Part shown: piece after piece, positions 8,180 to 16,932 of the stretch
How positions within the stretch are numbered: position 1 is the stretch's first letter
How the letters are laid out: each line of letters opens with the position of its first letter
NCBI GenBank assembly: GCA_018826895.1
Contig: JAHJYA010000124.1
Coordinates: 1 to 53,200, forward strand
DNA: 53,200 nt
Reading direction: 5' to 3'
Source of the DNA: Gammaproteobacteria bacterium
Lineage (GTDB): Bacteria; Pseudomonadota; Gammaproteobacteria; Pseudomonadales; Pseudomonadaceae
Program-made: the position numbers and the translations under genes
Notes under the pieces: generated by a model
Database searches by the model: none
What the model was told of the DNA's origin: nothing
The model's input: only the letters and a program-made list of their open reading frames with translations

Positions 8180-9922
8180 CTACGCCATTGCTGCCCCCAC
8201 CGTCAGCGGCTGGACGTCCGGCCGCTTGATCACGGCATAGACCACGCCGGTGAGCAGGCTGCCAGCGACGATGGCCAGCAAATACAGCAGCGCGTGGTTG
8301 ATCGCATTGGGGATCAGCAGCACGAACAGGCCGCCGTGGGGCGCCATCAGCTTGCAGCCGAAGTACATCGACAGCGCGCCGGTCAGGGCGCCGCCGGCGA
8401 TGCTCGCCGGGATCACCCGCAGCGGGTCCTTGGCGGCAAACGGGATTGCACCTTCGGAGATAAAGCACAGCCCCAGCACCCCGGCGGCCTTGCCGGCTTC
8501 GCGCTCGCTCTGGGCGAACTTGCGCCGCGCCAGCAGGGTGGCGATGGCCATGCCAATGGGCGGCACCATGCCGGCGGCCATGGTTGCGGCCATCGGTGCG
8601 TAGCTTTGCGAGGCCAGCAGGCCGACCGAGAAGGCATAGGCGGCCTTGTTGATCGGCCCGCCGAGGTCGACGCACATCATCGCCCCGAGCAGCAGCCCCA
8701 GCAGGATGGCGTTGGTGCTGCCCATGCTGTCGAGAAAGGTCGTCAGCCCGGCGAGCATACCGGCCACCGGTTTGCCGACCACGTAGATCATCACCAGGCC
8801 GGTAAACAGGCTGGCCAACAGCGGAATGATCAGAATCGGCTTAAGCGCTTCGACGCTTGCCGGCAGTTGCACCCAACGGGCAATCGCCTTGGCCGCATAG
8901 CCGGCGAGAAAGCCCGCGACTATGCCGCCGATAAACCCGGCACCCAGGCTGCTGGCCAGCAGCCCGCCAATCATCCCCGGCGCCAGGCCGGGACGGTCGG
9001 CGATGGAGTAAGCGATATAACCGGCCAGCACCGGCACCATCAGCTTGAACGCGGCATCGCCGCCGATCTGCATCAGCGCCGCGGCCAGGGTGCCCTCCTC
9101 CTTGAACGCTTCGATGCCAAAAACGAACGACAGGGCAATCAGCAGCCCGCCGGCCACCACCATCGGCAGCATAAAAGACACGCCGGTCAGCAGGTGTTTG
9201 TACGGCCCGGCTTGGCTGCTGCCAGCAGCCGACTGGCCTGCGTCGTTGCCCGCGCCGCCCTGCAGCGGCTGGGCCTCGGCCAGGGCGCGTTCAAGGGTCT
9301 CGCGCGGTTGTTTGAGGGCCACGCCGGTGCCGCAGCGATATACCTTCTTGCCGGCAAAACGGCTGGTGTCGACTTCGATATCCGCCGCTAGCAGCACGGC
9401 GTCGGCCGCGGCGATGTCAGCGTCTTCCAGCAGGTTGCGCGCACCCACCGAGCCGCGGGTTTCCACATGCAGCACATAGCCCATCTGAGCCGCCGCCTGT
9501 TGCAGCGCCTCAGCGGCCATAAAGGTGTGCGCCACCCCGGTCGGGCAGGCGGTGATCGCCACCAGGCGCGGCGCCTGTTCAGCCGGCAACCCGGCCTGGA
9601 TGGCCTGGGCATCGAGCACCTCGGCCTGTTCGGCGGCATCGCGCAAGAACTGCTGCGGGTCGATCAACGCCTGGGACGGCGTGGACTGCACCACCCGCTT
9701 GCCAATAAAGCGCTGCAGATCCAGGGCGCCGGTCTTGACCACGACGACCAGGTCGGCAGCGGCGATATCGGCGGCACTCAGGGGCGAGCCGATAGCCTTG
9801 GGGTCGTGCACTTCAACCCGGGTGCTCCAGCCCAGACGCTGGGCGGCGGCGTCCAGCAGGCGCGAGCACAATACGCTGGTGACCTGGCCGTTGGGGCAGG
9901 CGGTGACGATCAGCAAATTCAT
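8180..9922 (-). CDS. fruA: PTS fructose-specific IIBC component
   Basis: 580 residues. The protein has a degenerate first IIB module (Cys9 in 'VTACPNGQVTS') and a second, canonical IIB module with the phosphorylatable Cys126 in 'ITACPTGVAHTF'. A linker rich in G, A and S follows, and then the IIC membrane channel from about residue 245 ('HLLTGVSFMLPMVVAGGLL') with 'GAMMCVDLGGPINKAAYAF' and 'FISEGAIPFAA'. It imports fructose and phosphorylates it to fructose-1-phosphate at the inner membrane, taking phosphate from FruB. It is the last gene of fruBKA, 14 bp after fruK. Confidence 0.97.
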   Translation of the reverse strand: MNLLIVTACPNGQVTSVLCSRLLDAAAQRLGWSTRVEVHDPKAIGSPLSAADIAAADLVVVVKTGALDLQRFIGKRVVQSTPSQALIDPQQFLRDAAEQAEVLDAQAIQAGLPAEQAPRLVAITACPTGVAHTFMAAEALQQAAAQMGYVLHVETRGSVGARNLLEDADIAAADAVLLAADIEVDTSRFAGKKVYRCGTGVALKQPRETLERALAEAQPLQGGAGNDAGQSAAGSSQAGPYKHLLTGVSFMLPMVVAGGLLIALSFVFGIEAFKEEGTLAAALMQIGGDAAFKLMVPVLAGYIAYSIADRPGLAPGMIGGLLASSLGAGFIGGIVAGFLAGYAAKAIARWVQLPASVEALKPILIIPLLASLFTGLVMIYVVGKPVAGMLAGLTTFLDSMGSTNAILLGLLLGAMMCVDLGGPINKAAYAFSVGLLASQSYAPMAATMAAGMVPPIGMAIATLLARRKFAQSEREAGKAAGVLGLCFISEGAIPFAAKDPLRVIPASIAGGALTGALSMYFGCKLMAPHGGLFVLLIPNAINHALLYLLAIVAGSLLTGVVYAVIKRPDVQPLTVGAAMA

Positions 9923-9936
9923 AGAAGATTGACCTC

Positions 9937-10881
9937 TTATTGTTCTAAAGCCAGGGGCGTGACGGTCACGCCGGCCTGCAAACGCGCCAGCTGCTCGCGG
10001 TCCTGAATACCAAAACCCAGTTGGGTGACGGCCTGGGCTGCCACCGCAGTCGCCAAGCTCAATGTCTGTTCGGCGGGCCAGCCGTTGAGCAGGCCATGCA
10101 GGGTCGCCGCCAGCAGCGAGTCCCCCGCACCGACGGTACTGACCACCTGCACCTGCGGCGGCAGCGCCTGCAGCGCCACGTTCGGGCCGTACCAGTTGAC
10201 CCCCGCTGCACCGCGCGAGAGCAGCACATGGGCCACCCCCTTGGCGCGCAACCGCTCGGCCGCCTCGCTCAGTGCCGCCAGCGAGGCATCGTGCAAATCA
10301 CAGGCCTCGGCCAGCTCCTCGTCATTCGGTTTGACCAGCCAGGGCGTCGCAGCCAGCCCGGCGCGCAAAGCCTCGCCGCTGGTATCCAGCGCCACCGGTA
10401 CGCCCAGCGCATTGAGCCGGCTAAGCAGTTCGGCGAACCAACTGACCGAGACACCACGCGGCAAGCTGCCAGCGACCACCACGGCGTCCTGCCCGACCAC
10501 CAGTTGTTCGAGCTGCTCGAGCAGTGCGGCCTGATGGGCCTCACTCACCTCGACACCGGGGCCGTTGAGGTCGGTGACCCGGCCATCGTGCTCACTCAGT
10601 TTGATATTGCTGCGCGTCTCGCCGGGCACGCGGATAAAGGCATCGTGCAGGCCACGGGCGGCGAACAACGCCTCGAAGGGCTCAACGTTATCCGCACCGA
10701 GAAAGCCGCTGACCGTCAGGCTGTGGCCCAGGTCCGTGAGCACCTGGGCGACGTTCAAGCCTTTGCCGGCGGCGTGCCGGGTCAGCCCCAGGCTGCGGTT
10801 GACCGCGCCAAGGGTCAGGCTGTCGAGGCTGACGGTCAGGTCCAGCGCCGGGTTAAGGGTCAGGGTTAGGATGCGCGCCAT
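9937..10881 (-). CDS. fruK: 1-phosphofructokinase
   Basis: 314 residues of the PfkB/ribokinase family. It converts the fructose-1-phosphate made by FruA to fructose-1,6-bisphosphate. Visible features are the N-terminal 'ILTLTLNPALDLT', the glycine-rich 'AAGKGLNVAQVL', 'VLLSRGAAGV' and the catalytic PfkB signature 'STVGAGDSLLAATLHG' with its Asp base. Its ATG shares one base with the TGA of fruB (TGATG), so translation is coupled. By consuming fructose-1-phosphate it also removes the effector of Cra/FruR. Confidence 0.97.
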   Translation of the reverse strand: MARILTLTLNPALDLTVSLDSLTLGAVNRSLGLTRHAAGKGLNVAQVLTDLGHSLTVSGFLGADNVEPFEALFAARGLHDAFIRVPGETRSNIKLSEHDGRVTDLNGPGVEVSEAHQAALLEQLEQLVVGQDAVVVAGSLPRGVSVSWFAELLSRLNALGVPVALDTSGEALRAGLAATPWLVKPNDEELAEACDLHDASLAALSEAAERLRAKGVAHVLLSRGAAGVNWYGPNVALQALPPQVQVVSTVGAGDSLLAATLHGLLNGWPAEQTLSLATAVAAQAVTQLGFGIQDREQLARLQAGVTVTPLALEQ

Positions 10882-13745
10882 CAGCGTTGCTCCTCGACCA
10901 GGGCGCGTACGGCGGCGGCGCTGTCGAGCAGCAGGGCGTCACGGGCCAGGGTCTGACTGTGGTTAAGGTCGAGCTCGCGCACCCGCGCCTTGACCAGGGC
11001 GATGGAGCGCGCCGAGACACTCAGCTCGTCCACCCCCAGACCGACCAGCAGCGGCACGGCGAGCATGTCACCAGCCAGCTCGCCGCACACCCCGACCCAT
11101 TTGCCGTGGGCGTGGGCGGCGTCGACAGTCATGCCGATCAGCCGTAGCACCGAGGGGTGCAGCCCATCGGCCTGGGCCGAGAGCGTCGGGTGGCCGCGGT
11201 CGATGGCCAGGGTGTACTGGGTCAGGTCGTTGGTGCCGACGCTGAAAAAGTCCACCTCGCGGGCCAGCACCGGCGCCAACAGCGCGGCGGAAGGCACCTC
11301 GATCATGATGCCCAGTTGCAGGTCGGCCACCGGGATTTCCTCGCGCAGGCGCAGGGCCATGTCGCGCGCGGCCCGCCATTCTTCCACCTGCCCGACCATC
11401 GGGAACATGATGCGCAGGGCGCGCCCATCGGCACTGGCGAACAGCGCGCGCAGCTGGGTTTCCAGCAATTGCGGGGCCTGCAGGCTGAGGCGGATGCCGC
11501 GCACGCCGAGGAAGGGGTTCTCTTCAGCCGGCATCGGCCAGTACGGTAACGGCTTGTCGCCGCCGACATCGAGGGTGCGCACCACCAGCGGCCGGCCATC
11601 GAGGGCATCGAGCACGCGACGGTATTCGGCCTCTTGGGTGGCCTGATCGGGGGCCTGCGGGTGGTCCATAAACACCAGTTCGGTACGCAGCAGGCCGATG
11701 CCTTCGGCGCCCAGATCGACCGCCTCGGCGGTCTCACCGCTGGCGCCGATATTGGCGACCACTTCGACCGCATGGCCGTCACGGGTCACTGCCGGCTGCA
11801 GGCGCTCGGCATGGGCACGTTCGCGGCGCAGCTGGTTGGCCTCGCGCTCACGCTGGGCTTGCTCAAGCACCTGTGCATCGGGGGCCACGCGCACCAGGCC
11901 GCGCTCACCATCGAGCAGCAGCGGCGTGCCCTGGGCCAGGGCCAGCACGCCTTCGCCGGCACCGACTACCGCCGGGATGCCCAGGGCGCGGGCAATGATC
12001 GCGCTGTGTGCAGTCGCGCCACCACGGGCGGTGAGGATGCCGGCCACGCGCTGACGGTTGAGGCTGGCGACGTCCGAGGGCGCCACTTCATCCATCACCA
12101 GAATGTAGGGCTCGTCCGGCTCACGGGGCGCCTCGACGCCGCACAGGCGCGCCAGCACGCGCCGGCCAATGTCGCGCAGGTCCGCCGCACGCTCGGCCAG
12201 CAGGGCATCGTGCAGGGCTTCCTGCTGTTGGGCGGCGGCTTCGATTTCAGCGTTCCAGGCGGCTTCGGCGCTGAGGTCCTGGGCCAAGCGAGCATCGACA
12301 TCCTCGCGCAGGGCCGGGTCGCGCAGCATGGCCTGATGGGTGACGAAAATATCGCGCACACTGGCCTCTTCGCTGGCCTCGACCAGGCGCTGGATATCCG
12401 CCTCAATCTGCGCCAGGGCGTCGTCCAGCCGCGCACGCTCATGCTCGCGGCCCTGGCCTTTCTGGGCATATTCGAGGTGCGGGACCAGGCGCAGCAGCGC
12501 CGGGCCGATGGCAATGCCGGGGGCGGCGGCTACCGCCTGCAAACGGGCACCGGCCTCGGGCGCCGGCAGCGGCGTGGCCCGCGCAACAGGGGTGACGGCC
12601 GGTGCGCTGCCGGCAGCCGGCAGCGGCTCGACCGTCTCCCCCAGGCCCTCGCGCACAGCCGCCTCGATGGCTGGCAAGGCGTCGGCGGCGATGCTCGGCT
12701 CGGCGCTGAAGATCAGCGTCTGCCCGCGCCGCGCACCGAGGGCCAGCAGCTTGCTCAGGCTTTTGGCCGAGACCCCGGCAGCCTGTTCGTCCAGGCGCAC
12801 GCGAATGTCACCGTCGAAGGCCTGGGCGATTTCACTCAGCGCCTTGGCCGGGCGCGCGTGCAGGCCATGGGCATTGGCCAGGACGATGCGCAGCGACGGC
12901 CAGTCGGGCGCCACTTCGCCACCCAGGGCCTCGAGCACACTGCGGCTGGACGTGGCATGGGTGAAGGTCGCGCCCTGGCCGTTGATCAGCAGGTCGCACA
13001 GGCGCTCCAGCAACTGGCGATGGGCCTCGCCGACACTGGCCAGGCAGAACAGCCCGCTCACCGGTTGTTCAGCATGGCGCAGCGCCGTGGCCGGGGTAAC
13101 GAACGCCAGGCCAGGGCGGCTGACCGTCTCATCACTGTTAAGCCACCACAGGCCATTGCCCAGGGGCAGCGGCGTGCCCTGGGCCAGGCTGTTGGCAAAG
13201 CCTGCGTCAGCACAACCGGCCTTTTTCAGCAGGCGCGCGCCTTGCCAGATCAGTTCGTCGAAATCTTCCGCCTGCACGCCGAGGCCGATCAGTTGGCTGT
13301 CCAGCGCCAGCGCCTGGGGCGCGCCCTGCAGCAGCTCAAGTATCTGTTCGGCAGCAGTGGCCTCGCGCAGGGCCGGGCTAAGGTCGTCCTCGCCGAGGGC
13401 GCGGGTCAGCAGTTGCAGCAAGCGCAAGTGTTCGTCAGAACGCGCGGCGATGGCGATGGCCAGGTACACGGTCTGGCCGTCGCCCCACTCCACGCCCTCA
13501 GGGAACTGGATCAAGCGCACGCCGGTGTGGAATACCTGATCGCGGGTTTGCGGTGTGCCATGGGGGATTGCAATGCCCTGGCCGAGGTAGGTCGAGCCCT
13601 GTGCCTCGCGGGCCTGCAAGCCGGCCAGGTAACCCTCGGCGACCAACCCGTCGGCCACCAGGGCATCGGCCAACAGGGCGAGGGCCTGCTGCTTGTCCGT
13701 GGCCTGGCATCCCATCTGGATCTGCGTAGCGTTCAACTCGAGCAT
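10881..13745 (-). CDS. fruB: PTS fructose multiphosphoryl transfer protein (EIIA-HPr-EI)
   Basis: 954 residues from the ATG at 13745, chosen because GAGGAG sits seven bases upstream and the protein then starts at the IIA domain (MLELNATQIQ). The order is EIIA-Fru with His62 ('IAIPHGTPQ'), then a region (about 150-270) that looks like a second IIA fold without the active His. HPr follows with His296 ('AHGLHARPA'), an Ala/Pro linker at about 375-400, and a full Enzyme I with His580 ('GGATAHSAII') and the C-terminal PEP-binding barrel ('DLTQYTLAIDR'). One polypeptide thus carries phosphate from PEP to FruA. It heads the fruBKA operon, behind a Cra-like operator. Confidence 0.96.
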   Translation of the reverse strand: MLELNATQIQMGCQATDKQQALALLADALVADGLVAEGYLAGLQAREAQGSTYLGQGIAIPHGTPQTRDQVFHTGVRLIQFPEGVEWGDGQTVYLAIAIAARSDEHLRLLQLLTRALGEDDLSPALREATAAEQILELLQGAPQALALDSQLIGLGVQAEDFDELIWQGARLLKKAGCADAGFANSLAQGTPLPLGNGLWWLNSDETVSRPGLAFVTPATALRHAEQPVSGLFCLASVGEAHRQLLERLCDLLINGQGATFTHATSSRSVLEALGGEVAPDWPSLRIVLANAHGLHARPAKALSEIAQAFDGDIRVRLDEQAAGVSAKSLSKLLALGARRGQTLIFSAEPSIAADALPAIEAAVREGLGETVEPLPAAGSAPAVTPVARATPLPAPEAGARLQAVAAAPGIAIGPALLRLVPHLEYAQKGQGREHERARLDDALAQIEADIQRLVEASEEASVRDIFVTHQAMLRDPALREDVDARLAQDLSAEAAWNAEIEAAAQQQEALHDALLAERAADLRDIGRRVLARLCGVEAPREPDEPYILVMDEVAPSDVASLNRQRVAGILTARGGATAHSAIIARALGIPAVVGAGEGVLALAQGTPLLLDGERGLVRVAPDAQVLEQAQREREANQLRRERAHAERLQPAVTRDGHAVEVVANIGASGETAEAVDLGAEGIGLLRTELVFMDHPQAPDQATQEAEYRRVLDALDGRPLVVRTLDVGGDKPLPYWPMPAEENPFLGVRGIRLSLQAPQLLETQLRALFASADGRALRIMFPMVGQVEEWRAARDMALRLREEIPVADLQLGIMIEVPSAALLAPVLAREVDFFSVGTNDLTQYTLAIDRGHPTLSAQADGLHPSVLRLIGMTVDAAHAHGKWVGVCGELAGDMLAVPLLVGLGVDELSVSARSIALVKARVRELDLNHSQTLARDALLLDSAAAVRALVEEQR

Positions 13746-13875
13746 TGCGGTACTCCTCTGGCAGGCTTGGCCGACACCGGCAGCCCGTGGAACCAAGGCA
13801 CATGGAAGGGCAGAAACTCGCCCACGCGCGAAGCAGGCCCCGAACTTCCACTAAGGATAGTCGACAGCACGGCCT

Positions 13876-13962
13876 GCTGAATCGTTTCATCTAGGAAAGG
13901 AACGTTACCTGATAATGACTGATCCTTGAAGCCCGGTCGTCAGCCGCACTCCGGCCGCTCAG
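13876..13962. repeat. 87-bp direct repeat, copy 1 (fruB side)
   Basis: Aligns without gaps to 28145-28231 in the same orientation, with 66 of 87 positions identical by my count. Shared blocks are GCTGAATCGTTTCAT, GGAAC, ACCTGATAAT, GATCCTTG, CCGGTCGTCAGCC and the terminal CTCAG. Copy 2 ends exactly at the fruR start codon, so copy 1 looks like an old fruR 5' region now left without its gene. amiB ends ten bases further on. Confidence 0.85.
13878..13889. promoter_or_regulatory. Cra/FruR-like operator upstream of fruB
   Basis: TGAATCGTTTCA is close to the near-palindromic Cra operator reported for Pseudomonas fruB (TTAAACGTTTCA). It lies 133 bp upstream of the fruB ATG. On the minus strand a possible -10 (TATCCT, 13854-13859) follows about 18 bases later, so a bound repressor would cover the -35 region. 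Fructose-1-phosphate would release it. Confidence 0.7.
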
Positions 13963-13971
13963 CGCCCAGGG

Positions 13972-15018
13972 TCAGGCGCGGCCGACGCGCAACTGGTTAC
14001 GCTCAAAGTATGCCCGTAGCTGGCTGCTCGCCGGGTCGGCCAACAGGCAATCGGCCAGCGCCGGCTCAAGCTCGCGGCGCAGCCGGCGGGCCAGATCGCG
14101 GGCGCCGAAGCGCTCATCATGGGTGCGGCACAGCCAGGCCCGAGCGCTGTTTTCCAGCACCAGCACCCGGCCCTGGCGGCTCAAGCGCTGGTTGAGTTTG
14201 GCCAGTTCGATATCGAGCAAAGCCTGCAGCCACTGCGCATCAATGCGTTCGAACAGCAGAATGCGGTCGATGCGGTTAAGCCACTCCGGCTCGAAGCGCG
14301 CGTGCAGCACCCGCTCCAGCAGCGCCGCCTCACCACGCGGCGCCAGGCCCAGCCAACGCCGCCAGCCACGCTGGAAGCGTGCGCGATAGTCACTGGCCTC
14401 GCGCGCGCCGAGGTTGCTGGTCATAAAGATCAGGCTGTTGCGGAAATCGAGGGTGCGGGTGCCGGCCGCCAGGGTCAGCTGGCCGTTTTCCAGAATCCCG
14501 AGCAGGCTGCGCAACACCTCCTGGCTGGCCTTTTCCAGCTCGTCGAACAGGACGATACCGGGGCGGCTGAAACTGCCGGCGATGGCCTCGGCGTCGAACA
14601 GCGTGGTGCCCTCCTTGCTGCCGACATAGCCCGGCGGCGCGCCAGTCAGCGCGGCGGCATAGTGCTCCTGGGCCAGGGTGTGCATGTCGATGCGGCAAAA
14701 GGCATCGGCACGGCCGTGGATGGCCTGGGCCAGCAAGCGCACGATCTCGGTCTTGCCGACGCCGGTCGGACCCATAAACAGGTTGACCGACAGTGGCCGC
14801 TCGCGCTCGCTGATATCCACCTTGAGCACCTTGAGCAGCGCCTCGATCTCGGCCAGTACGGCCTCCTGGCCGACGATGCGTGAACGCAACAAGGCCATGA
14901 CCTGGGCCGGCTCGAAGACAAAGCGCGATTGCACTGTTGCCTCCGTGCGCTGTTCGGCCAGGCGCTCACGGTTGTGGTCGATCAGCTCGTTGGCAAAAGG
15001 CATGGGGCTGTCTCGCAT
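13972..15018 (-). CDS. amiB: AmiB-type AAA+ ATPase (single ClpB-like D2 module)
   Basis: 348 residues carrying one ClpA/ClpB-type ATPase domain: Walker A 'GPTGVGKT', pore-loop region 'GAPPGYVGSKEG', Walker B 'IVLFDELEKA', sensor 1 'FMTSNLGA', 'FEPEWLNRID' and sensor 2 'RFGARDLARRL'. It lacks the N-terminal and D1 domains of ClpB. In P. aeruginosa such a protein, AmiB, is encoded directly after amiE, as here. Its role there is not firmly established; a chaperone or energising role has been proposed. The ATG at 15003 (MPFANELIDHN) is an equally plausible start. It is the last gene of the amide block and ends ten bases from the fru direct repeat. Confidence 0.82.
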   Translation of the reverse strand: MRDSPMPFANELIDHNRERLAEQRTEATVQSRFVFEPAQVMALLRSRIVGQEAVLAEIEALLKVLKVDISERERPLSVNLFMGPTGVGKTEIVRLLAQAIHGRADAFCRIDMHTLAQEHYAAALTGAPPGYVGSKEGTTLFDAEAIAGSFSRPGIVLFDELEKASQEVLRSLLGILENGQLTLAAGTRTLDFRNSLIFMTSNLGAREASDYRARFQRGWRRWLGLAPRGEAALLERVLHARFEPEWLNRIDRILLFERIDAQWLQALLDIELAKLNQRLSRQGRVLVLENSARAWLCRTHDERFGARDLARRLRRELEPALADCLLADPASSQLRAYFERNQLRVGRA

Positions 15019-15135
15019 GGTTGGCGGGCTGGTGACGATTACGGAGGGATGTCAGCCGGCGGCTTTCTCCTGGCCCAGCTGCACTCACTCGACATCGCCC
15101 CGGGTGTCGCTACGCTCGACCCAGGCTACAACCTG

Positions 15136-15186
15136 TGTAGGGCTTTGACCGCGATGGGCCCGTCGCGGCTAAAGCCCCTCCCACGG
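15136..15186. repeat. REP-like palindrome, GGGGCTTTAGCCGCGA family
   Basis: tagggctttgaccgcgatggg pairs with cccgtcgcggctaaagccccTCC. The same half-sites occur at 21105-21168 and 29246-29270. Confidence 0.75.
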
Positions 15187-15230
15187 AGCCTTGATCTGCC
15201 GCGCGTTCCTCACCGGTAGTTGCTCGAAAC

Positions 15231-15290
15231 AGCCCCCTGTAGCGAAGGGAGGGTCCGGGCGGCGTTCCGCTTTAGCCGCGACAGGGGGCT
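15231..15290. repeat. Hairpin just 3' of amiE
   Basis: A perfect ten-base inverted pair AGCCCCCTGT / ACAGGGGGCT surrounds a REP-like core (ggcggcgttccgctttagccgcg). It starts four bases beyond the amiE stop and could act as an mRNA-stabilising or attenuating structure between amiE and amiB. Confidence 0.65.
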
Positions 15291-15293
15291 ATA

Positions 15294-16334
15294 TCAGGCA
15301 GTGCGTTCCTTGCCCGGATGGGGCAGTTCGCCCACCGGGCAATCGGCCACGCCGATGGTCTTGCGGGTCAGTTTCTCCACATCTTCCTGGGCCTTTTGTG
15401 CGTCCAGCACCCAGGTGCGGTAGAACTCGAACGGGCAGTCGGCCACGCCCTTGTCGCCATCGCCGGAGTTGTACACACCGGTGTAACCCCGATGCAGCAG
15501 CTTGAACAGGTGGTTCTGCGACTGGTCATTGGCGCGGGCGTCGCGGATCTGCGAGATGGATAACTGGGCGTACTGGATGCCCATTTCCTCCTCGCCACAT
15601 TCGCCCAGGGTGCGGCCGTCGAAGCCGATCAGCGCCGAATGGCCGAAGTAGGAATACACGCCGTCGAAACCGGCGGCATTGGCCACCGCCACGTAGCAGT
15701 TGTTGGCCCAGGCCATGGTCTTGGACATCAGCACCTGCTGCTCCTTGGCCGGGTACATATAGCCTTGGCAGCGCACGATCAGCTCGGCGCCCTTCATCGC
15801 GCAATCGCGCCAGATCTCCGGGTAGTTGCCGTCGTCGCAGATGATCAGGCTGATCTTTATGCCCTTGGGGCCGTCGGACACGTAGGTGCGGTCGCCCGGA
15901 TACCAGCCCTCGATGGGGCACCAGGGGATGCACTTGCGGTACTTCTGCACAATCTCGCCGGCATCGTTGATCAACACCAGGGTGTTGTAGGGCGCCTTGT
16001 GCGGATGCTCTTCATGGCGCTCGCCGGTGAGCGAGAAAATGCCCCAGGTCTTGGCCTCGCGGCAGGCGGCGGAGAAGATCGCGGTTTCCTCGCCGGGGAT
16101 GGTCGCGGCGGTGGCCATCATCTCGTCCTTGTCGTACAGGATGCCCATGGTGCTGTACTCGGGGAACACCACCAGGTCCATGCCCGGCAGGCCGAGTTTC
16201 ATGCCCTTGATCATCTCGGCAATCTTGCGCGCGTTGTCGAGCACTTCGGCCTTGGTGTGCAGGCGCGGCATCTTGTAGTTGACGACGGCGACGCCGACGG
16301 TATCGGGGCTGCTGGAAATATCGCCGTGGCGCAT
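15294..16334 (-). CDS. amiE: Aliphatic amidase (acylamide amidohydrolase)
   Basis: 346 residues, the same length as P. aeruginosa AmiE and very similar along its whole length (MRHGDISSS, then '[16 protein letters not shown]'). It hydrolyses short aliphatic amides such as acetamide to carboxylate and ammonia in the cytosol. The nitrilase-superfamily triad is present at the expected residues: Glu59 ('VVFPEYS'), Lys134 ('KYRKCIPW') and Cys166 ('LIICDDG'). The start at 16334 has GAGGAG upstream; the frame is open further but reads into a REP element. Unlike P. aeruginosa, no amiC, amiR or amiS flanks it. It lies between fmdB and amiB. Confidence 0.97.
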   Translation of the reverse strand: MRHGDISSSPDTVGVAVVNYKMPRLHTKAEVLDNARKIAEMIKGMKLGLPGMDLVVFPEYSTMGILYDKDEMMATAATIPGEETAIFSAACREAKTWGIFSLTGERHEEHPHKAPYNTLVLINDAGEIVQKYRKCIPWCPIEGWYPGDRTYVSDGPKGIKISLIICDDGNYPEIWRDCAMKGAELIVRCQGYMYPAKEQQVLMSKTMAWANNCYVAVANAAGFDGVYSYFGHSALIGFDGRTLGECGEEEMGIQYAQLSISQIRDARANDQSQNHLFKLLHRGYTGVYNSGDGDKGVADCPFEFYRTWVLDAQKAQEDVEKLTRKTIGVADCPVGELPHPGKERTA

Positions 16335-16350
16335 AGGGAACTCCTCGATT

Positions 16351-16482
16351 TGTAGGGTGGAAAACCGCGAAGCGTTTTCCACCAAGGGGATGGCAACGGT
16401 GGACAAGAAGAGCGTTGTCCACCCTACAAACTGTGTCGCCGTTTATCGCGGCTGAAGCGGAATGCCGCCCAGCCGCTCCTAC
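16351..16482. repeat. Inverted repeats upstream of amiE
   Basis: tgtagggtggaaaaccgcgaagcgttttccacc (a hairpin in itself) is followed by ggtggacaa...ttgtccaccctaca, giving nested arms between 16351 and 16428. A further half-site gctgaagcggaatgccgcccagccgctcctaca follows to 16482. They fill most of the fmdB-amiE gap. Confidence 0.75.
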
Positions 16483-16498
16483 AGGAACGCCCAGCGCA

Positions 16499-16846
16499 TC
16501 AGTGGCTGATCATCCACGGCCGGCCGCTGGGTTTGCTTTTCAGCGCATGGGGGTTGGCCTTGGTCGGTGCCTGGGGTTTGTTCGGCGTGCAGCAGCCACA
16601 GCCTTTCGGGTGCTTGCGACCCTGGGCGTATTCCTCGACCGTCTGCGGCGCGTGGGCGCTGCGCTCGTTGGCGGCGATGGCGCGGCGTTGGCTGCTGGAC
16701 ATCGTGGCCAGGCCCGGCGCGCTGAGAATTACCCGTGTGCTTGGCGTGGCGCAGTAAGGGCAGGTGCAGGGTGCATCGCGTTCAGCCATCGGCCGCAACT
16801 GGGTGAAGTCGCCGCAATCGGGGCAATCGTATTCGTAGATGGGCAT
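16499..16846 (-). CDS. fmdB: FmdB-type zinc-ribbon protein
   Basis: 115 residues from the ATG at 16846 (MPIYEYDCPDCG), chosen because GAGG lies upstream and because this is the invariant start of the FmdB/CxxC zinc-ribbon family. The ribbon uses 'YDCPDCG' and 'CTCPYC'. The C-terminus is longer than the minimal family and ends with a second Cys cluster 'KGCGCCTPNK'. In Methylophilus FmdB accompanies formamidase and was proposed to regulate it; direct function is uncertain. It lies 86 bp after fmdA and before amiE. Confidence 0.9.
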   Translation of the reverse strand: MPIYEYDCPDCGDFTQLRPMAERDAPCTCPYCATPSTRVILSAPGLATMSSSQRRAIAANERSAHAPQTVEEYAQGRKHPKGCGCCTPNKPQAPTKANPHALKSKPSGRPWMISH

Positions 16847-16932
16847 GCTCGAAGCCTCGTGGTTGCCACGTGCTCCGCCGACCCGGCGGGAGGTACGCCG
16901 TCCAAAGCAACCTCCCGCCGGGACAGAGGAAC

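Noticed and set aside
11634..13880. A 748-residue open frame antisense to fruB, and similar long antisense frames opposite urtA-urtE, otsA and AsmA.
   Set aside because: These are typical by-products of high-GC coding sequence. They lack ribosome sites and recognisable domains, and they lie opposite well-identified genes.
13972..15018. Annotation as ClpB or ClpA.
   Set aside because: Only one AAA+ module is present and the gene follows amiE, as amiB does in P. aeruginosa.
16335..16498. An AmiR-type antitermination leader before amiE.
   Set aside because: The hairpins here are REP-like palindromes found all over the window, without the T-run of a terminator, and no amiR gene is present.
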